DNA of 64,000 nt from contig JAVDKK010000002.1 of the NCBI GenBank assembly GCA_030849945.1, positions 868,001-932,000 on the forward strand. The letters are read 5' to 3'. Positions 33,286 to 42,693 of the stretch are shown one piece after another (position 1 is the first letter of the stretch; the number at the start of each line of letters is the position of its first letter). The position numbers and the translations under genes were made by a program. The notes under the pieces were generated by a model. It was given only the letters and a program-made list of their open reading frames with translations, searched no databases and was not told where the DNA came from. Source of the stretch: Schauerella fraxinea (lineage in GTDB: Bacteria > Pseudomonadota > Gammaproteobacteria > Burkholderiales > Burkholderiaceae_B).

Positions 33286-34811
33286 CTTCGACATCTCCCG
33301 CCCGCGCCGGCCGCCGCGAATGGATCGGCCTGGCCGTGATTGCCCTGCCATGTCTGGTCTACGCCATGGATCTGACAGTGCTGAATCTGGCCTTGCCGGC
33401 AATCAGTGCGCAGCTCACCCCCACCAGCGCGCAGCAACTCTGGATCATCGACGTCTATGGCTTCCTGGTTGCCGGCTTTCTCATCACGATGGGCACTGTG
33501 GGTGATCGCATCGGCCGCCGCAAGTTGCTGTTGATCGGCGCAGCCGCGTTCGCGGTAGCCTCCACGATCGCTGCTTTTTCCACGAGCGCCGGCATGTTGA
33601 TCGCCATGCGGGCGCTGCTCGGCATCGCAGGCGCCACGCTGGCGCCGTCCACGATGTCGCTCATCCGCAATATGTTCCATGACCCACGTCAACGCCAATT
33701 CGCCATCGGTGTATGGATTGCGAGCTTCTCGGTCGGCAGCGCGATCGGGCCGCTCGTCGGCGGCGTGCTCCTGCAGTTCTACTGGTGGGGCTCGGTGTTT
33801 CTGGTCGCCGTGCCCGTGATGGTGCTCCTGCTGATCGTGGGCCCGTCGTTGCTGCCCGAGTATCGCGATCCCAATGCCGGTCGTATCGATCCGCTTAGCG
33901 TGGCGCAATCGTTGTTTGCGGTGCTGGCGATGGTGTATGCCTTGAAGCAGATTGCCGAGCACGGCATCGCTCTCCACGCGGTCGCGCTCCTGGCCGCCGG
34001 GATGCTGGCAGGCGTGGCCTTCATCCGCCGCCAGCGTCATCTCGCCTATCCACTGCTCGATCTCAATCTGTTTCGCGTGCCGGCATTCTCAGCGGCGATC
34101 GCCGCATACGCGCTGTCATGCCTGGCGATGTTTGGCGTCTACATCTTCATCACCCAATATCTGCAATTGGTACTCGGCCTGTCGCCTTTGATGGCGGGCG
34201 TGGCCACGGTGCCGTGGGCGTTGGGCTTCGTGGTGGGATCGCTGGGTGCCCCGCGCCTGGCTCGGCACGTGAAGCCCATCACCATTCTCGTGGCTGGCCT
34301 GCTTGCGTCGGGCGTGGGCTTTTTGCTGCTGGCGGTATCGGCCACGACGATAGGCCTGTCGGGCCTTGTCGCCAGCACCGTCATCATGAGCCTGGGAATG
34401 GCGCCGGTCTTCACCATCGGCAACGAAATGATCATCACCGCCGCGCCGCCCGAACGTGCCGGCTCGGCATCCGCCATTTCGGAAACCAGCTCGGAATTCA
34501 GCGGCGCGTTGGGCATCGCGGTATTCGGCAGCATCGGCACGATGATCTATCGCAGCCGGCTGGGACCCGCGCTACCCGCCGATCTCGATGCGCCGGCGCG
34601 CGAGGCCGCACTCGGAACGCTCGGCGGCGCCGTGTCGGCAGCCCACTCGGCGCATAACGCCACCTCAGACGCCGTACTGACCGCCGCCCGCGCAGCCTTT
34701 GTGGACGCCTATCAGTTCACCGCATTCGTGGGCGCGGCGTTGGTCGTACTGGCCGCCATCGTCACATGGCGCATCCTGCGGTTAGGCGCACAGCCGATCG
34801 CTCAGCACTGA
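33282..34811 (+). CDS. MFS multidrug efflux transporter, DHA2 (14-TMS) family
   Basis: A 509-residue drug:proton antiporter with fourteen predicted helices. Visible signatures: MDLTVLNLALPAI (motif D1), WIIDVYGFLVAGFLITMGTVGDRIGRRKLL (motif A region), and SFSVGSAIGPLVGGVLL (motif C). The sequence is close to SmvA-type quaternary-amine/methyl viologen exporters. The ATG overlaps the sigma factor TGA by 4 bases, so exporter and sigma factor are co-translated. Confidence 0.92.
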   Translation: MTSTSPARAGRREWIGLAVIALPCLVYAMDLTVLNLALPAISAQLTPTSAQQLWIIDVYGFLVAGFLITMGTVGDRIGRRKLLLIGAAAFAVASTIAAFSTSAGMLIAMRALLGIAGATLAPSTMSLIRNMFHDPRQRQFAIGVWIASFSVGSAIGPLVGGVLLQFYWWGSVFLVAVPVMVLLLIVGPSLLPEYRDPNAGRIDPLSVAQSLFAVLAMVYALKQIAEHGIALHAVALLAAGMLAGVAFIRRQRHLAYPLLDLNLFRVPAFSAAIAAYALSCLAMFGVYIFITQYLQLVLGLSPLMAGVATVPWALGFVVGSLGAPRLARHVKPITILVAGLLASGVGFLLLAVSATTIGLSGLVASTVIMSLGMAPVFTIGNEMIITAAPPERAGSASAISETSSEFSGALGIAVFGSIGTMIYRSRLGPALPADLDAPAREAALGTLGGAVSAAHSAHNATSDAVLTAARAAFVDAYQFTAFVGAALVVLAAIVTWRILRLGAQPIAQH

Positions 34812-34943
34812 ACGCACTTGGGGCAGACGACTTCAGAGGCGAGAGCACCCCTGGCGCCGTCACGTGACAAGATGCGCTTGCCGATGCCTGGAACGCCGCC
34901 TGCTACGATCGACGCATCCCCAGATTTCAGGACGCGCTTCATC

Positions 34944-35789
34944 ATGCGACAACATCGCTTCGGCCCCACCGGCCGCGACATCCCCGTAATCGGCCAAGGC
35001 ACGTGGTACATCGACGAGGGCCATCGCGGTCAGGCCGTCGATGCGCTGCGCATCGGCCTGGATGCCGGCATGACGCATATCGACACCGCCGAGATGTACG
35101 GCAACGGTGCCTCTGAAAATGTGGTGGGCGAAGCCATCCGCGGGCGCCGCGATGAGGTGTTTCTCGTCTCGAAGGTGCTGCCCAGCAATGCGTCGCGCAA
35201 CGGCGTGCGTGCGGCGTGCGAACGGTCGCTCAAGCAACTCGGCACCGATCGCCTGGACAGCTATCTGCTGCATTGGCGCGGCGCCTATGCGCTGGAAGAG
35301 ACGTTTGAAGCCCTGCAGGATTTGCGTGCAGCCGGCAAGATCCTGTCGTATGGCGTGAGCAATTTCGACGTGGACGATCTGGACGAGGCACTCACTATCG
35401 TCGGCGACGGCGAGCTGGCCTGCAATCAAGTGCTCTACCACTTGCAAGAGCGCGCCATCGAACACGCGGTGATCCCGTGGTGCAAGCGGCACGGTGTGGC
35501 AGTGGTGGCGTACAGCCCCTTTGGCCACGATGATTTTCCCGACGTGTACAGCGACGGTGGCGACGTGCTCGAAGCCATTGCCGCAGCCCATGACGCCACC
35601 ACCCGGCAGATCGCCTTGGCGTTCTTGACCCGCGACAACGCGGTATTCGCCATCCCCAAGGCCGCTCGTGGCGAACACGCGCAAGCAAACGGCGAGGCAG
35701 GTGCGATCGTGCTCGATGCCGATGAGATCGCCCGCCTGGACCTCGCCTTTCCGCGCGGTCCGCAGCCCCAATATCTCCCGATGATCTGA
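34944..35789 (+). CDS. aldo/keto reductase
   Basis: A 281-residue TIM-barrel NADPH-dependent oxidoreductase. The active-site Asp and Tyr are in THIDTAEMYGNG; the Lys is in VFLVSKVLPSN and the His in SYLLHWRGA; the cofactor tail is in FAIPKAARGEHAQAN. The start at 34944 (MRQHRFG) matches the family; the open frame to 34818 does not. It precedes the serine hydrolase by 3 bases and probably shares its transcript. Confidence 0.9.
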   Translation: MRQHRFGPTGRDIPVIGQGTWYIDEGHRGQAVDALRIGLDAGMTHIDTAEMYGNGASENVVGEAIRGRRDEVFLVSKVLPSNASRNGVRAACERSLKQLGTDRLDSYLLHWRGAYALEETFEALQDLRAAGKILSYGVSNFDVDDLDEALTIVGDGELACNQVLYHLQERAIEHAVIPWCKRHGVAVVAYSPFGHDDFPDVYSDGGDVLEAIAAAHDATTRQIALAFLTRDNAVFAIPKAARGEHAQANGEAGAIVLDADEIARLDLAFPRGPQPQYLPMI

Positions 35790-35792
35790 CGC

Positions 35793-36950
35793 ATGACCCA
35801 TGCTCGCAAGATGTTGGCCGCCATGGTGTGCGTGGTGGCGAGCGGCGTGACTGCAGCCGCAAGCACCGTCATGGTCTCCGAATCAGCAACCGGCACGGCC
35901 ACGGCGGCAGCACCCTCACCCAGCCCGGCAAGCGCGACGCTTACGTCGAGCGCATCGACCACCTCCACCGCTGCCGCGGAAACGAGCCGCAATGCCGCCC
36001 TTTCCGCGCGCCTTGACGTCATTGCCGATCGTGCAGGCGCGCTGACGCGCCTGAACACGCTCATCGTTGCGCGCAACGGCAGCATTGTGCTGGAACGCGG
36101 CTATCGCGGCGCGCAGCTCGATGCGCCCGTCAACATCAAAAGCGCCTCGAAAGTGATCGTCAGCGCCTTGGTGGGACGCGCGATCGACGAGGGGCTGATC
36201 GCGAGCGTTGGCGCCTCCATACGGCCGTTACTGGCCAAGCGCCTCCCGGGCGACGCCAATCCGCGCCTGGGGGAAATCAGCGTCGAGGATCTGCTTACTA
36301 TGCGTGCGGGGCTCGAGCGCACTTCGGGCCCCAACTACGGACGTTGGATCGCGAGCCGCGATTGGGTGGGCTATATCGTCTCGCGTCCCTTCGTGGATGA
36401 ACCCGGTGGGCGCATGCTGTACTCCACCGGCAGCAGCCACCTGCTCTCAGCCATCCTTACCGACGCCAGCCGGCGCAGCACGCTGCAATTGGCGCAGCGC
36501 TGGCTGGGTGAGCCTCTGGGGATTCGGTTTGCCGGCTGGGATCGCGATCCCCAAGGCGTTTATCTGGGCGGCAACAACATGGCCCTGTCGGCGCGCGCGC
36601 TGTTTGCCTTTGGCGACATGATGCGTGCAGGCGGCGTCAACGCCCGAGGCGAACGCGTGCTGTCCGAAGCATGGATCAAGGCGTCGTGGACGCCGCGCAC
36701 GCAATCGCAATTTACCGGCGACGCCTACGGCTACGGCTGGTTCATCACCGAAGCGGCGGGCCACCCGGTGTACTACGCGTGGGGCTACGGCGGCCAATTG
36801 CTGTATGTGGTGCCCACGTTGGGTCTGATCGTGGTGATGACGTCCGACCCCAACCAGCCGTCCGGCAGCGACGGGTATCTGCAGCAACTGCATACGCTCT
36901 TCGAGCAGGACATCGTGGGCGCCGTGATCGCCGAGCCCGTCGTGCCTTAG
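35793..36950 (+). CDS. secreted serine hydrolase, beta-lactamase/PBP family
   Basis: A 385-residue class C beta-lactamase-like hydrolase. A signal peptide (RKMLAAMVCVVASGVTAAA) is followed by a Ser/Thr/Ala/Pro-rich linker to about residue 65. The nucleophile motif is Ser117-Ala-Ser-Lys120; the second motif is Tyr210-Ser-Thr; YYAWGYGG replaces the third (KTG-like) motif. The family includes esterases and D-amino-acid peptidases, so true beta-lactamase activity is not implied. Periplasmic or exported. Confidence 0.85.
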   Translation: MTHARKMLAAMVCVVASGVTAAASTVMVSESATGTATAAAPSPSPASATLTSSASTTSTAAAETSRNAALSARLDVIADRAGALTRLNTLIVARNGSIVLERGYRGAQLDAPVNIKSASKVIVSALVGRAIDEGLIASVGASIRPLLAKRLPGDANPRLGEISVEDLLTMRAGLERTSGPNYGRWIASRDWVGYIVSRPFVDEPGGRMLYSTGSSHLLSAILTDASRRSTLQLAQRWLGEPLGIRFAGWDRDPQGVYLGGNNMALSARALFAFGDMMRAGGVNARGERVLSEAWIKASWTPRTQSQFTGDAYGYGWFITEAAGHPVYYAWGYGGQLLYVVPTLGLIVVMTSDPNQPSGSDGYLQQLHTLFEQDIVGAVIAEPVVP

Positions 36951-37060
36951 CCGCGGCCCGCACACCGTGTCACCCCTAATTGCGCGGTGCCTGCGCGCAA
37001 GATATCGTGGCCGCATCCCACGATCGCGTGGCCTGCCGCCCCCGCCACGTCTCCCCTGCC

Positions 37061-38206
37061 ATGTTCGCCGACCTCAAACATCTCTCACATCACGCCGCCT
37101 GGCGGCGTCAGCTCGAAATGCTGCTCGAATCGGCGGGCGAAGGCATCTACGGCATCGATCTGCGCGGCCGCTGCATCTTCATCAATCGCGTGGGTGCCGA
37201 ATTATTGGGCTACACGGCCGATGAAATCGTCGGGCGCAACATGCACTACCTGATTCATCACTCGTACGCGGACAATCGACTGATGCACGTGCACGACTGT
37301 CGCATCTTCAAGGCGTTCAGCGAAGGCCTGGGCGTGCGGGTAGACGACGAAGTGCTGTGGCGGCGGGACGGCAGCTGCTTCGATGCCGAATACGGGTCCT
37401 ACCCGATTCACGATGGCGACCAAGTGGTGGGCGCGGTCGTGACGTTTGCCGACATTTCCGCACGCAAGCGCATCGAACGCGAACTGCAACTCACGCAAAC
37501 GTTGCTCGAGCGCCGGGTGGATGAACGCACGGCCAAGTTGCGCACCGCGCACGAATCGCTGCGCCGGCTTTCCGCCCATCTAAGTACCCTGCGCGAAGAA
37601 GAGCGGGCCCATATCGCGCGCAATATTCATGACGAGCTGGGTGCGTCGTTCACCGCCCTGCAACTCGACCTGAACTGGCTGCGCAAACAGATCGCGCCCG
37701 ATCCCGCGCTTGCCACGCATGTGGATCGCATGCTCGACGTCACACAAAACGCCATGGGCGCCACGCGCCGCATTCTGAACGATCTGCGTCCTTCGGTGCT
37801 CGATCATCTCGGATTGTGGGCGGCACTCGAAACCTTGCTGCAGGATCTGCAGACCCGCACCGATATGGATTGCCGCTATGTGTGCCCACCGGACATCGAA
37901 CGTTGCCGGCTCGGCCGCAGCGCCGAAATCGCCGTCTATCGCATCGTGCAGGAGCTGTTGACCAACGTCCAGCGCCATGCCAACGCGACCACGGTCGCGA
38001 TCGAAGTTGTGCTGCGCGATGCAATGCTGGTGCTCACCGTCGAAGACGACGGCGTGGGCATGCAGTTGCCCGAGCAGCCGCACACCTTCGGCATCCTGGG
38101 CATGCGCGAGCGCGCACGCGCCATCGGCGGCGTGCTGGCGCTGGACAGTACGCCCGGCGCGGGTGCCCGCGCCCGTCTGCAGCTTCCGATAGAAAGCGGC
38201 GCCTGA
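37061..38206 (+). CDS. PAS-domain sensor histidine kinase (NarX-type, HisKA_3)
   Basis: A 381-residue cytoplasmic kinase without membrane helices. A PAS domain at about 15-135 (GIYGIDLRGRCIFINRVG, then DISARKRIERELQ) is followed by a short coiled coil and the HisKA_3 dimerisation domain with the phospho-acceptor His190 in RNIHDELGASF. The ATPase domain has the N box ELLTNVQRHANA, G1 box DDGVGM and GILGMRERARAIGG. Start at 37061; a longer frame to 36980 lacks support. Its stop overlaps the regulator start (TGATG). Confidence 0.92.
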   Translation: MFADLKHLSHHAAWRRQLEMLLESAGEGIYGIDLRGRCIFINRVGAELLGYTADEIVGRNMHYLIHHSYADNRLMHVHDCRIFKAFSEGLGVRVDDEVLWRRDGSCFDAEYGSYPIHDGDQVVGAVVTFADISARKRIERELQLTQTLLERRVDERTAKLRTAHESLRRLSAHLSTLREEERAHIARNIHDELGASFTALQLDLNWLRKQIAPDPALATHVDRMLDVTQNAMGATRRILNDLRPSVLDHLGLWAALETLLQDLQTRTDMDCRYVCPPDIERCRLGRSAEIAVYRIVQELLTNVQRHANATTVAIEVVLRDAMLVLTVEDDGVGMQLPEQPHTFGILGMRERARAIGGVLALDSTPGAGARARLQLPIESGA

Positions 38207-38844
38207 TGCCTTTGACCGTACTGGTCGTCGACGACCATATGATCATCCGCCGCGGTCTGGCGCAAATTCTGGCCGAGGATGCACGCATCGCGCGCGTCGA
38301 CGACGCGTCGGATGGACCCACCGCCATGCGCGCGCTGCGCACCGTGCGCTATGACGCCATCGTGCTCGACATTGCCTTGGGCGACCGCGACGGCATGGAC
38401 GTCCTGAAATCGGTGCGCGCCGAGTTTCCGGCGGTGGGCGTGGTGATGTTGTCCGTCTATCCCGAATCGCAATTTGCCGTGCGCGCCTTGCGCAGTGGCG
38501 CCCATGCTTATCTCAACAAGGGCTGCGACCCCGACACGCTCATCGCCGCGCTATGCAAGGCTGCCGCCGGCAGCGTCTACGTCACGCCCGCCGTCGCTGA
38601 GCTGCTGGCCCATAACGTGCGTCGCGATGGCCCTCAGGCACCGCACGAGTCCCTCTCGAATCGAGAATTCCAGGTGCTGCAGTTGTTGGTGGCCGGTAAA
38701 TCGGTGTCGGCAATTGCCGAGCAGCTCGCGCTCTCCGCCAATACTGTATCGACCTATCGCAGCCGCGTGCTCGACAAGCTGGGCGCACGCACGATCGTCG
38801 ATCTGGTGGCCTACGCGAATACGCACCAATTGCGTGCGCTTTAA
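38206..38844 (+). CDS. NarL/FixJ family response regulator
   Basis: A 212-residue response regulator. Receiver acidic pair Asp9-Asp10, phospho-acceptor Asp55 in IVLDIALGD, and Lys in YLNKGCDP; the LuxR-type helix-turn-helix is at about 147-205 (LSNREFQVLQLLVAGKSVSA, then ANTVSTYRSRVLDKL). It pairs with the kinase just upstream. Targets are unknown. Confidence 0.93.
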   Translation: MPLTVLVVDDHMIIRRGLAQILAEDARIARVDDASDGPTAMRALRTVRYDAIVLDIALGDRDGMDVLKSVRAEFPAVGVVMLSVYPESQFAVRALRSGAHAYLNKGCDPDTLIAALCKAAAGSVYVTPAVAELLAHNVRRDGPQAPHESLSNREFQVLQLLVAGKSVSAIAEQLALSANTVSTYRSRVLDKLGARTIVDLVAYANTHQLRAL

Positions 38845-38868
38845 GCGCTGATGCACCACGACGGCTCG

Positions 38869-38882
38869 CGCGGTGCACCGCG
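38869..38882. promoter_or_regulatory. 14-base perfect palindrome upstream of DJ-1/PfpI gene
   Basis: cgcggtgcaccgcg reads the same on both strands and lies in the 137-base gap between the response regulator gene and the DJ-1/PfpI gene. It could be an operator or a weak hairpin. Confidence 0.35.
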
Positions 38883-38981
38883 TAGTCGTTGCCCTACAGC
38901 GCATTCATCGGATTCGCGATAGGCGCGATGATGCGATCCGGCCATGATGGGCGCACTCCCTAACGCCCTGAGGCTGCCCGC

Positions 38982-39668
38982 GTGAAGACATCCGGATTTC
39001 GACTCGGCATCTACGTGTTCAAAGACGCCGAGGTGATCGATTACGCCGCGCCCTATGGCGTGTTCTCGGTGGCGCGACGATTCGACCCCGAACTCGAGGT
39101 CTTCCTGGTGGCCGATGCAATGCGGCCGATCCAGACGCAAGCCGGGCTGACGGTGTTGCCCACTTATGGCTTCAACGATCTGCCCGACATGGACGCCTTC
39201 ATGATTCCGGGCGGCTTCGGCACGCGCCAGGAAATGCACAACGGCCGGCTGCAGACGTACATCGATGCACTTCCCCAGACGTGTTTACTGACCAGTGTGT
39301 GCACCGGCTCGTGGATCTACGCCCGCATGGGTCTGCTCGACAACATCGCGGCGACGAGCCGCAAAGAGCCGGACAAGCTTGAAGCCTCGCACATGGGTCT
39401 TACACCCATCGACCGGCTCGCCATGTTGGCACCCGCCTGCCGCGTCAGCCGCGCGCGGGTCGTGGACGCCGGCCGCATCGTGACGGCCGGCGGCATCGCC
39501 AGCGGCACCGAACTCGCCCTGCACCTGCTGCGCCGCGCGGGCTACCCGGAATCCTTTATCGACGACGTGACGCGGGTGATGGAGTACCACCGCGCCTATG
39601 CGCTGTATCGCGAAGACATCGAATATGCCGCCGGCGATTCGACTGCCCCTCCCCACGACCCCACCTGA
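38982..39668 (+). CDS. DJ-1/PfpI family protein, isonitrile hydratase-like
   Basis: A 228-residue class I glutamine amidotransferase-like protein. The nucleophile elbow has Cys107 in TSVCTGSWI; the conserved acidic residue is Asp20 in VIDYAAPYG, and MIPGGFGTR forms the oxyanion region. The C-terminal block TAGGIASGTELALHLLRRAG matches isonitrile hydratase (InhA) and the N-terminal half of GlxA-type regulators, but there is no DNA-binding domain here. It lies 13 bases before the cyanate operon, hinting at a role with small C/N compounds; this is inference. Confidence 0.85.
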   Translation: MKTSGFRLGIYVFKDAEVIDYAAPYGVFSVARRFDPELEVFLVADAMRPIQTQAGLTVLPTYGFNDLPDMDAFMIPGGFGTRQEMHNGRLQTYIDALPQTCLLTSVCTGSWIYARMGLLDNIAATSRKEPDKLEASHMGLTPIDRLAMLAPACRVSRARVVDAGRIVTAGGIASGTELALHLLRRAGYPESFIDDVTRVMEYHRAYALYREDIEYAAGDSTAPPHDPT

Positions 39669-39681
39669 CTGGAGCCGCCTC

Positions 39682-41034
39682 ATGTCCTTGTTCCGCAATC
39701 CCTTCAATGCCGACACCCGCCTGGCGTGCGCCTGCGGGCGTCATGCCAGCCCCGCCGAACACGACCGGGCCCAGGGCCTCGATGCGGCACATGACCGTGC
39801 GGTCGAAAGTGCGGTCATGCGCGCGCTTTTCCCGCAAGACGATCTGCGCCGCCGCTTTCTGCGCGCGGTAGGCAGCGGCACTGCCATGGCGGCCGTGTCG
39901 GCGATCTTTCCGCTGGCCCTGGCCAAGGAAGCGTTTGCGCAATCCACCGGCCCCCTGGAAAAGCAGAAGCTCAAGGTCGGCTTCATTCCGATTACGTGCG
40001 CCACACCGATCATCATGGCGCATCCCATGGGCTTCTACGCCAAGCAAGGCTTGGACGTGGAGGTGGTCAAAACGGCCGGCTGGGCACTGATTCGCGACAA
40101 GGCGATGTCTGGCGAGTACGACGCCGCGCACATGCTCTCGCCCATGCCGCTGGCCATTACCCTGGGCGCAGGCACCAGCGGCGCGGTGCCGTGGACGATG
40201 CCGGCCGTGGAGAACATCAACGGCCAGGCCATTACCTTGGCCATGAAGCACAAGGACCGCCGCGATCCGAAGGATTGGAAAGGCTTCAAGCTGGCGGTGC
40301 CCTTCGATTACTCGATGCACAACTATCTGCTGCGCTACTACCTCGCCGAGCATGGGATCGATCCCGATACCGATGTGCAGATCCGGTCGATTCCGCCACC
40401 CGAAATGGTGGCCAATCTGCGCGCAGACAACATCGATGGTTTTCTGGCGCCCGATCCCGTCAACCAGCGCGCGGTCTATGACGGCGTAGGGTTCATCCAT
40501 ATCCTGTCGAAAGAGATCTGGGATGGTCACCCGTGCTGCGCCTTTGCCGCCAGCAAGGAATTCGTCACCAAGATGCCGAATACCTATCAGGCCTTGCTGA
40601 AGTCGATTATCGAAGCCACGGCGTATGCGCATGACGCCAGCCATCGCAAGGAAATCGCCGCCGCCATCGCCACGCCCAATTATCTCAATCAGCCCGTTAC
40701 GGTATTGGAACAGGTGCTCACCGGCACCTATGCGGATGGATTGGGCAAAGTCATCAAAGTGCCTGAGCGCATCGACTTCGATCCGATGCCCTGGCCGTCG
40801 TTCGCGGTGTGGATCTTGACGCAGATGAAACGCTGGGGCCAGGTCAAAACCGATATCGATTATCAAAAGATCGCCAGCGAAGTCTTTCTCGCCACGGACG
40901 CCATTCGTTTGATGCGCGAAGCCGGCATGACGCCGCCCACCACGAAAGACAAAACGTTCAGCGTGATGGGAAAACCCTTCGACGCCACCAAGCCGGACGA
41001 GTACCTGGCCAGCTTCAAGATCCGGAGAACATAA
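39682..41034 (+). CDS. cynA: cyanate/nitrate-type ABC transporter binding protein (Tat-exported)
   Basis: A 450-residue NrtA/CmpA/CynA-family solute-binding protein. Residues 1-52 are an unusual leader containing CACGRHAS; a twin-arginine signal follows (RRRFLRAVGSGTAMAAVSAI, cleavage near KEAFAQ). The mature domain begins KLKVGFIPITCATPIIMAH and includes VKTAGWALIRDKAMSGEYDAAHMLSPMP-type ligand-pocket residues. Linkage to cyanase makes cyanate the likely ligand; nitrate or bicarbonate would be alternatives without that context. Confidence 0.88.
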   Translation: MSLFRNPFNADTRLACACGRHASPAEHDRAQGLDAAHDRAVESAVMRALFPQDDLRRRFLRAVGSGTAMAAVSAIFPLALAKEAFAQSTGPLEKQKLKVGFIPITCATPIIMAHPMGFYAKQGLDVEVVKTAGWALIRDKAMSGEYDAAHMLSPMPLAITLGAGTSGAVPWTMPAVENINGQAITLAMKHKDRRDPKDWKGFKLAVPFDYSMHNYLLRYYLAEHGIDPDTDVQIRSIPPPEMVANLRADNIDGFLAPDPVNQRAVYDGVGFIHILSKEIWDGHPCCAFAASKEFVTKMPNTYQALLKSIIEATAYAHDASHRKEIAAAIATPNYLNQPVTVLEQVLTGTYADGLGKVIKVPERIDFDPMPWPSFAVWILTQMKRWGQVKTDIDYQKIASEVFLATDAIRLMREAGMTPPTTKDKTFSVMGKPFDATKPDEYLASFKIRRT

Positions 41035-41036
41035 GG

Positions 41037-41879
41037 ATGCGCGGTGAGAAACCCTGGGGCGCCCCGCTGCTGTCGGTCGTCATTCTGGTCGCACTGCTGT
41101 TGGTGTGGCATGCGGCCACACGATCCACGGCAGGCGAAGCGGTGGTCGACGCCGAGTATGCCGCGCTCGTGGGCGGCGCGGCGGCAAGCGGCGGCAAAAC
41201 GCCCTTCCCCGGGCCGATGGATGTGGGCGTGCAGTTATGGCAGCATTTGAAGGATCCGTTCTACGACCGGGGCCCGAACGATAAAGGGATCGGCCTGCAA
41301 TTGGCCTATTCCATCGTGCGGGTGCTGGGTGGGTTTCTGCTTGCCGCCGTGGTCGCCATCCCGTTGGGCTTTTTGATCGGCATGTCACGCACGGTGTATC
41401 GGGCCTTCGATCCATTCATTCAAGTCCTCAAGCCCATCTCGCCCCTCGCCTGGATGCCCCTGGCGCTCTACACCATCAAGGACGCCGACACCTCCGCCGT
41501 CTTTGTGATCTTCATCTGCTCGCTCTGGCCCATGCTGGTGAACACGGCGTTCGGCGTAGGCGCGGTCCGTCAGGATTGGCTCAACGTTGCCCGTACGCTG
41601 GAAGTCTCGCGGTTGCGCACCGCCTTTCTGGTCATCCTGCCTGCGGCCGCCCCCACCATCATGACGGGGATGCGCATTTCGGTGGGCATCGCCTGGCTCG
41701 TGATCGTGGCGGCCGAGATGTTGATCGGCGGCACCGGCATCGGCTACTTCGTCTGGAACGAGTGGAACAACCTTTCGATCGCCAACATCATCTGCGCGAT
41801 TCTTTTTATCGGTGTGATCGGCATGTTGCTGGACACCTTGCTTGCCCGAGCCGCCAGGCTCGTGAGCTACCGGGATTGA
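41037..41879 (+). CDS. cynB: cyanate ABC transporter permease (NrtB-like)
   Basis: A 280-residue permease of the NrtB/TauC type with about six helices. It has a GGFLLAAVVAIPLGFLIGMS entry and the EAA-like loop NVARTLEVSRLRTAFLVILPAAAPTIMTG. It starts two bases after the cynA stop with AGGA-like bases in the spacer. It carries cyanate across the inner membrane with the ATPase encoded next. Confidence 0.9.
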   Translation: MRGEKPWGAPLLSVVILVALLLVWHAATRSTAGEAVVDAEYAALVGGAAASGGKTPFPGPMDVGVQLWQHLKDPFYDRGPNDKGIGLQLAYSIVRVLGGFLLAAVVAIPLGFLIGMSRTVYRAFDPFIQVLKPISPLAWMPLALYTIKDADTSAVFVIFICSLWPMLVNTAFGVGAVRQDWLNVARTLEVSRLRTAFLVILPAAAPTIMTGMRISVGIAWLVIVAAEMLIGGTGIGYFVWNEWNNLSIANIICAILFIGVIGMLLDTLLARAARLVSYRD

Positions 41880-41883
41880 GCGC

Positions 41884-42693
41884 ATGAGCCCCCCCTTTCT
41901 CGATATTCAGTCGCTCGCCAAACACTACCCACAACGCGACGGCAACCCGGGCCCGCCTGTGTTCAACGAAGTGAGTTTCGGCATCGACCGCGGCCAGTTC
42001 GTCTGCGTGATCGGACATTCGGGCTGCGGCAAAACGACCATCCTGAACATCCTGGCCGGCATCGATCACGCCAGCGACGGCGTGGTGATCATGGATGGAC
42101 GGGAAATCGACGGCCCATCGCTCGAGCGCGGCGTGGTCTTTCAAGCCCACGCGCTATTGCCCTGGTTGACCGCCTTGCAAAACGTCGCCTTCGGCGTGCG
42201 CTCGCGCTGGCCCGAATACAGCCGCGACAAGGTGCGCGAGCACAGCGTGCGTTACCTCGAGATGGTCGGCTTGGGACACGCGCTGGATAAGAAACCCAGC
42301 GAGCTGTCGGGCGGCATGAAGCAGCGCGTGGGTATCGCACGCGCCTTCGCCATACAGCCGAAGATGCTCTTGCTCGACGAACCGTTCGGCGCCCTCGATG
42401 CGCTCACGCGCGGCACGATCCAGGACGAACTGCGACGCATCGTGCGCGCCACGCAGCAAACCGTGTTCATGATCACCCACGATGTGGACGAAGCGATTCT
42501 GCTGTCCGATCGCATCCTGCTGATGAGCACGGGGCCATACGCCCGCATTGCCGAGTCGGTCGAGATCGACCTCGACCCAGATCGCACGCGCAGCTCGTTG
42601 CACCACGACCCGCGCTATTACGAGATCCGCAACCACCTTGTCGATTTCCTGGTCGACAAGGCCGCACATCCCAAGGAGACGATTCCATCATGA
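41884..42693 (+). CDS. cynD: cyanate ABC transporter ATPase (NrtD-like)
   Basis: A 269-residue ATPase. Walker A GHSGCGKTT, Q-loop VVFQAHALLPW, signature LSGGMKQRVGIARAF, Walker B MLLLDEPFGALD and switch FMITHDVDEAI are all present. It lacks the C-terminal NrtA-like domain of NrtC. Its TGA overlaps the cyanase ATG by 4 bases, tying uptake to degradation. Confidence 0.92.
   Translation: MSPPFLDIQSLAKHYPQRDGNPGPPVFNEVSFGIDRGQFVCVIGHSGCGKTTILNILAGIDHASDGVVIMDGREIDGPSLERGVVFQAHALLPWLTALQNVAFGVRSRWPEYSRDKVREHSVRYLEMVGLGHALDKKPSELSGGMKQRVGIARAFAIQPKMLLLDEPFGALDALTRGTIQDELRRIVRATQQTVFMITHDVDEAILLSDRILLMSTGPYARIAESVEIDLDPDRTRSSLHHDPRYYEIRNHLVDFLVDKAAHPKETIPS

Noticed and set aside
35793..36950. True class C beta-lactamase (antibiotic resistance gene)
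   Set aside because: The Ser-x-x-Lys and Tyr-Ser-Thr motifs fit the superfamily, but the third motif and the long linker point to a general serine hydrolase.
39682..42693. Nitrate ABC transporter (nrtABD)
   Set aside because: Sequence family allows it, but overlap with cyanase and absence of nitrate or nitrite reductase genes favour cyanate.
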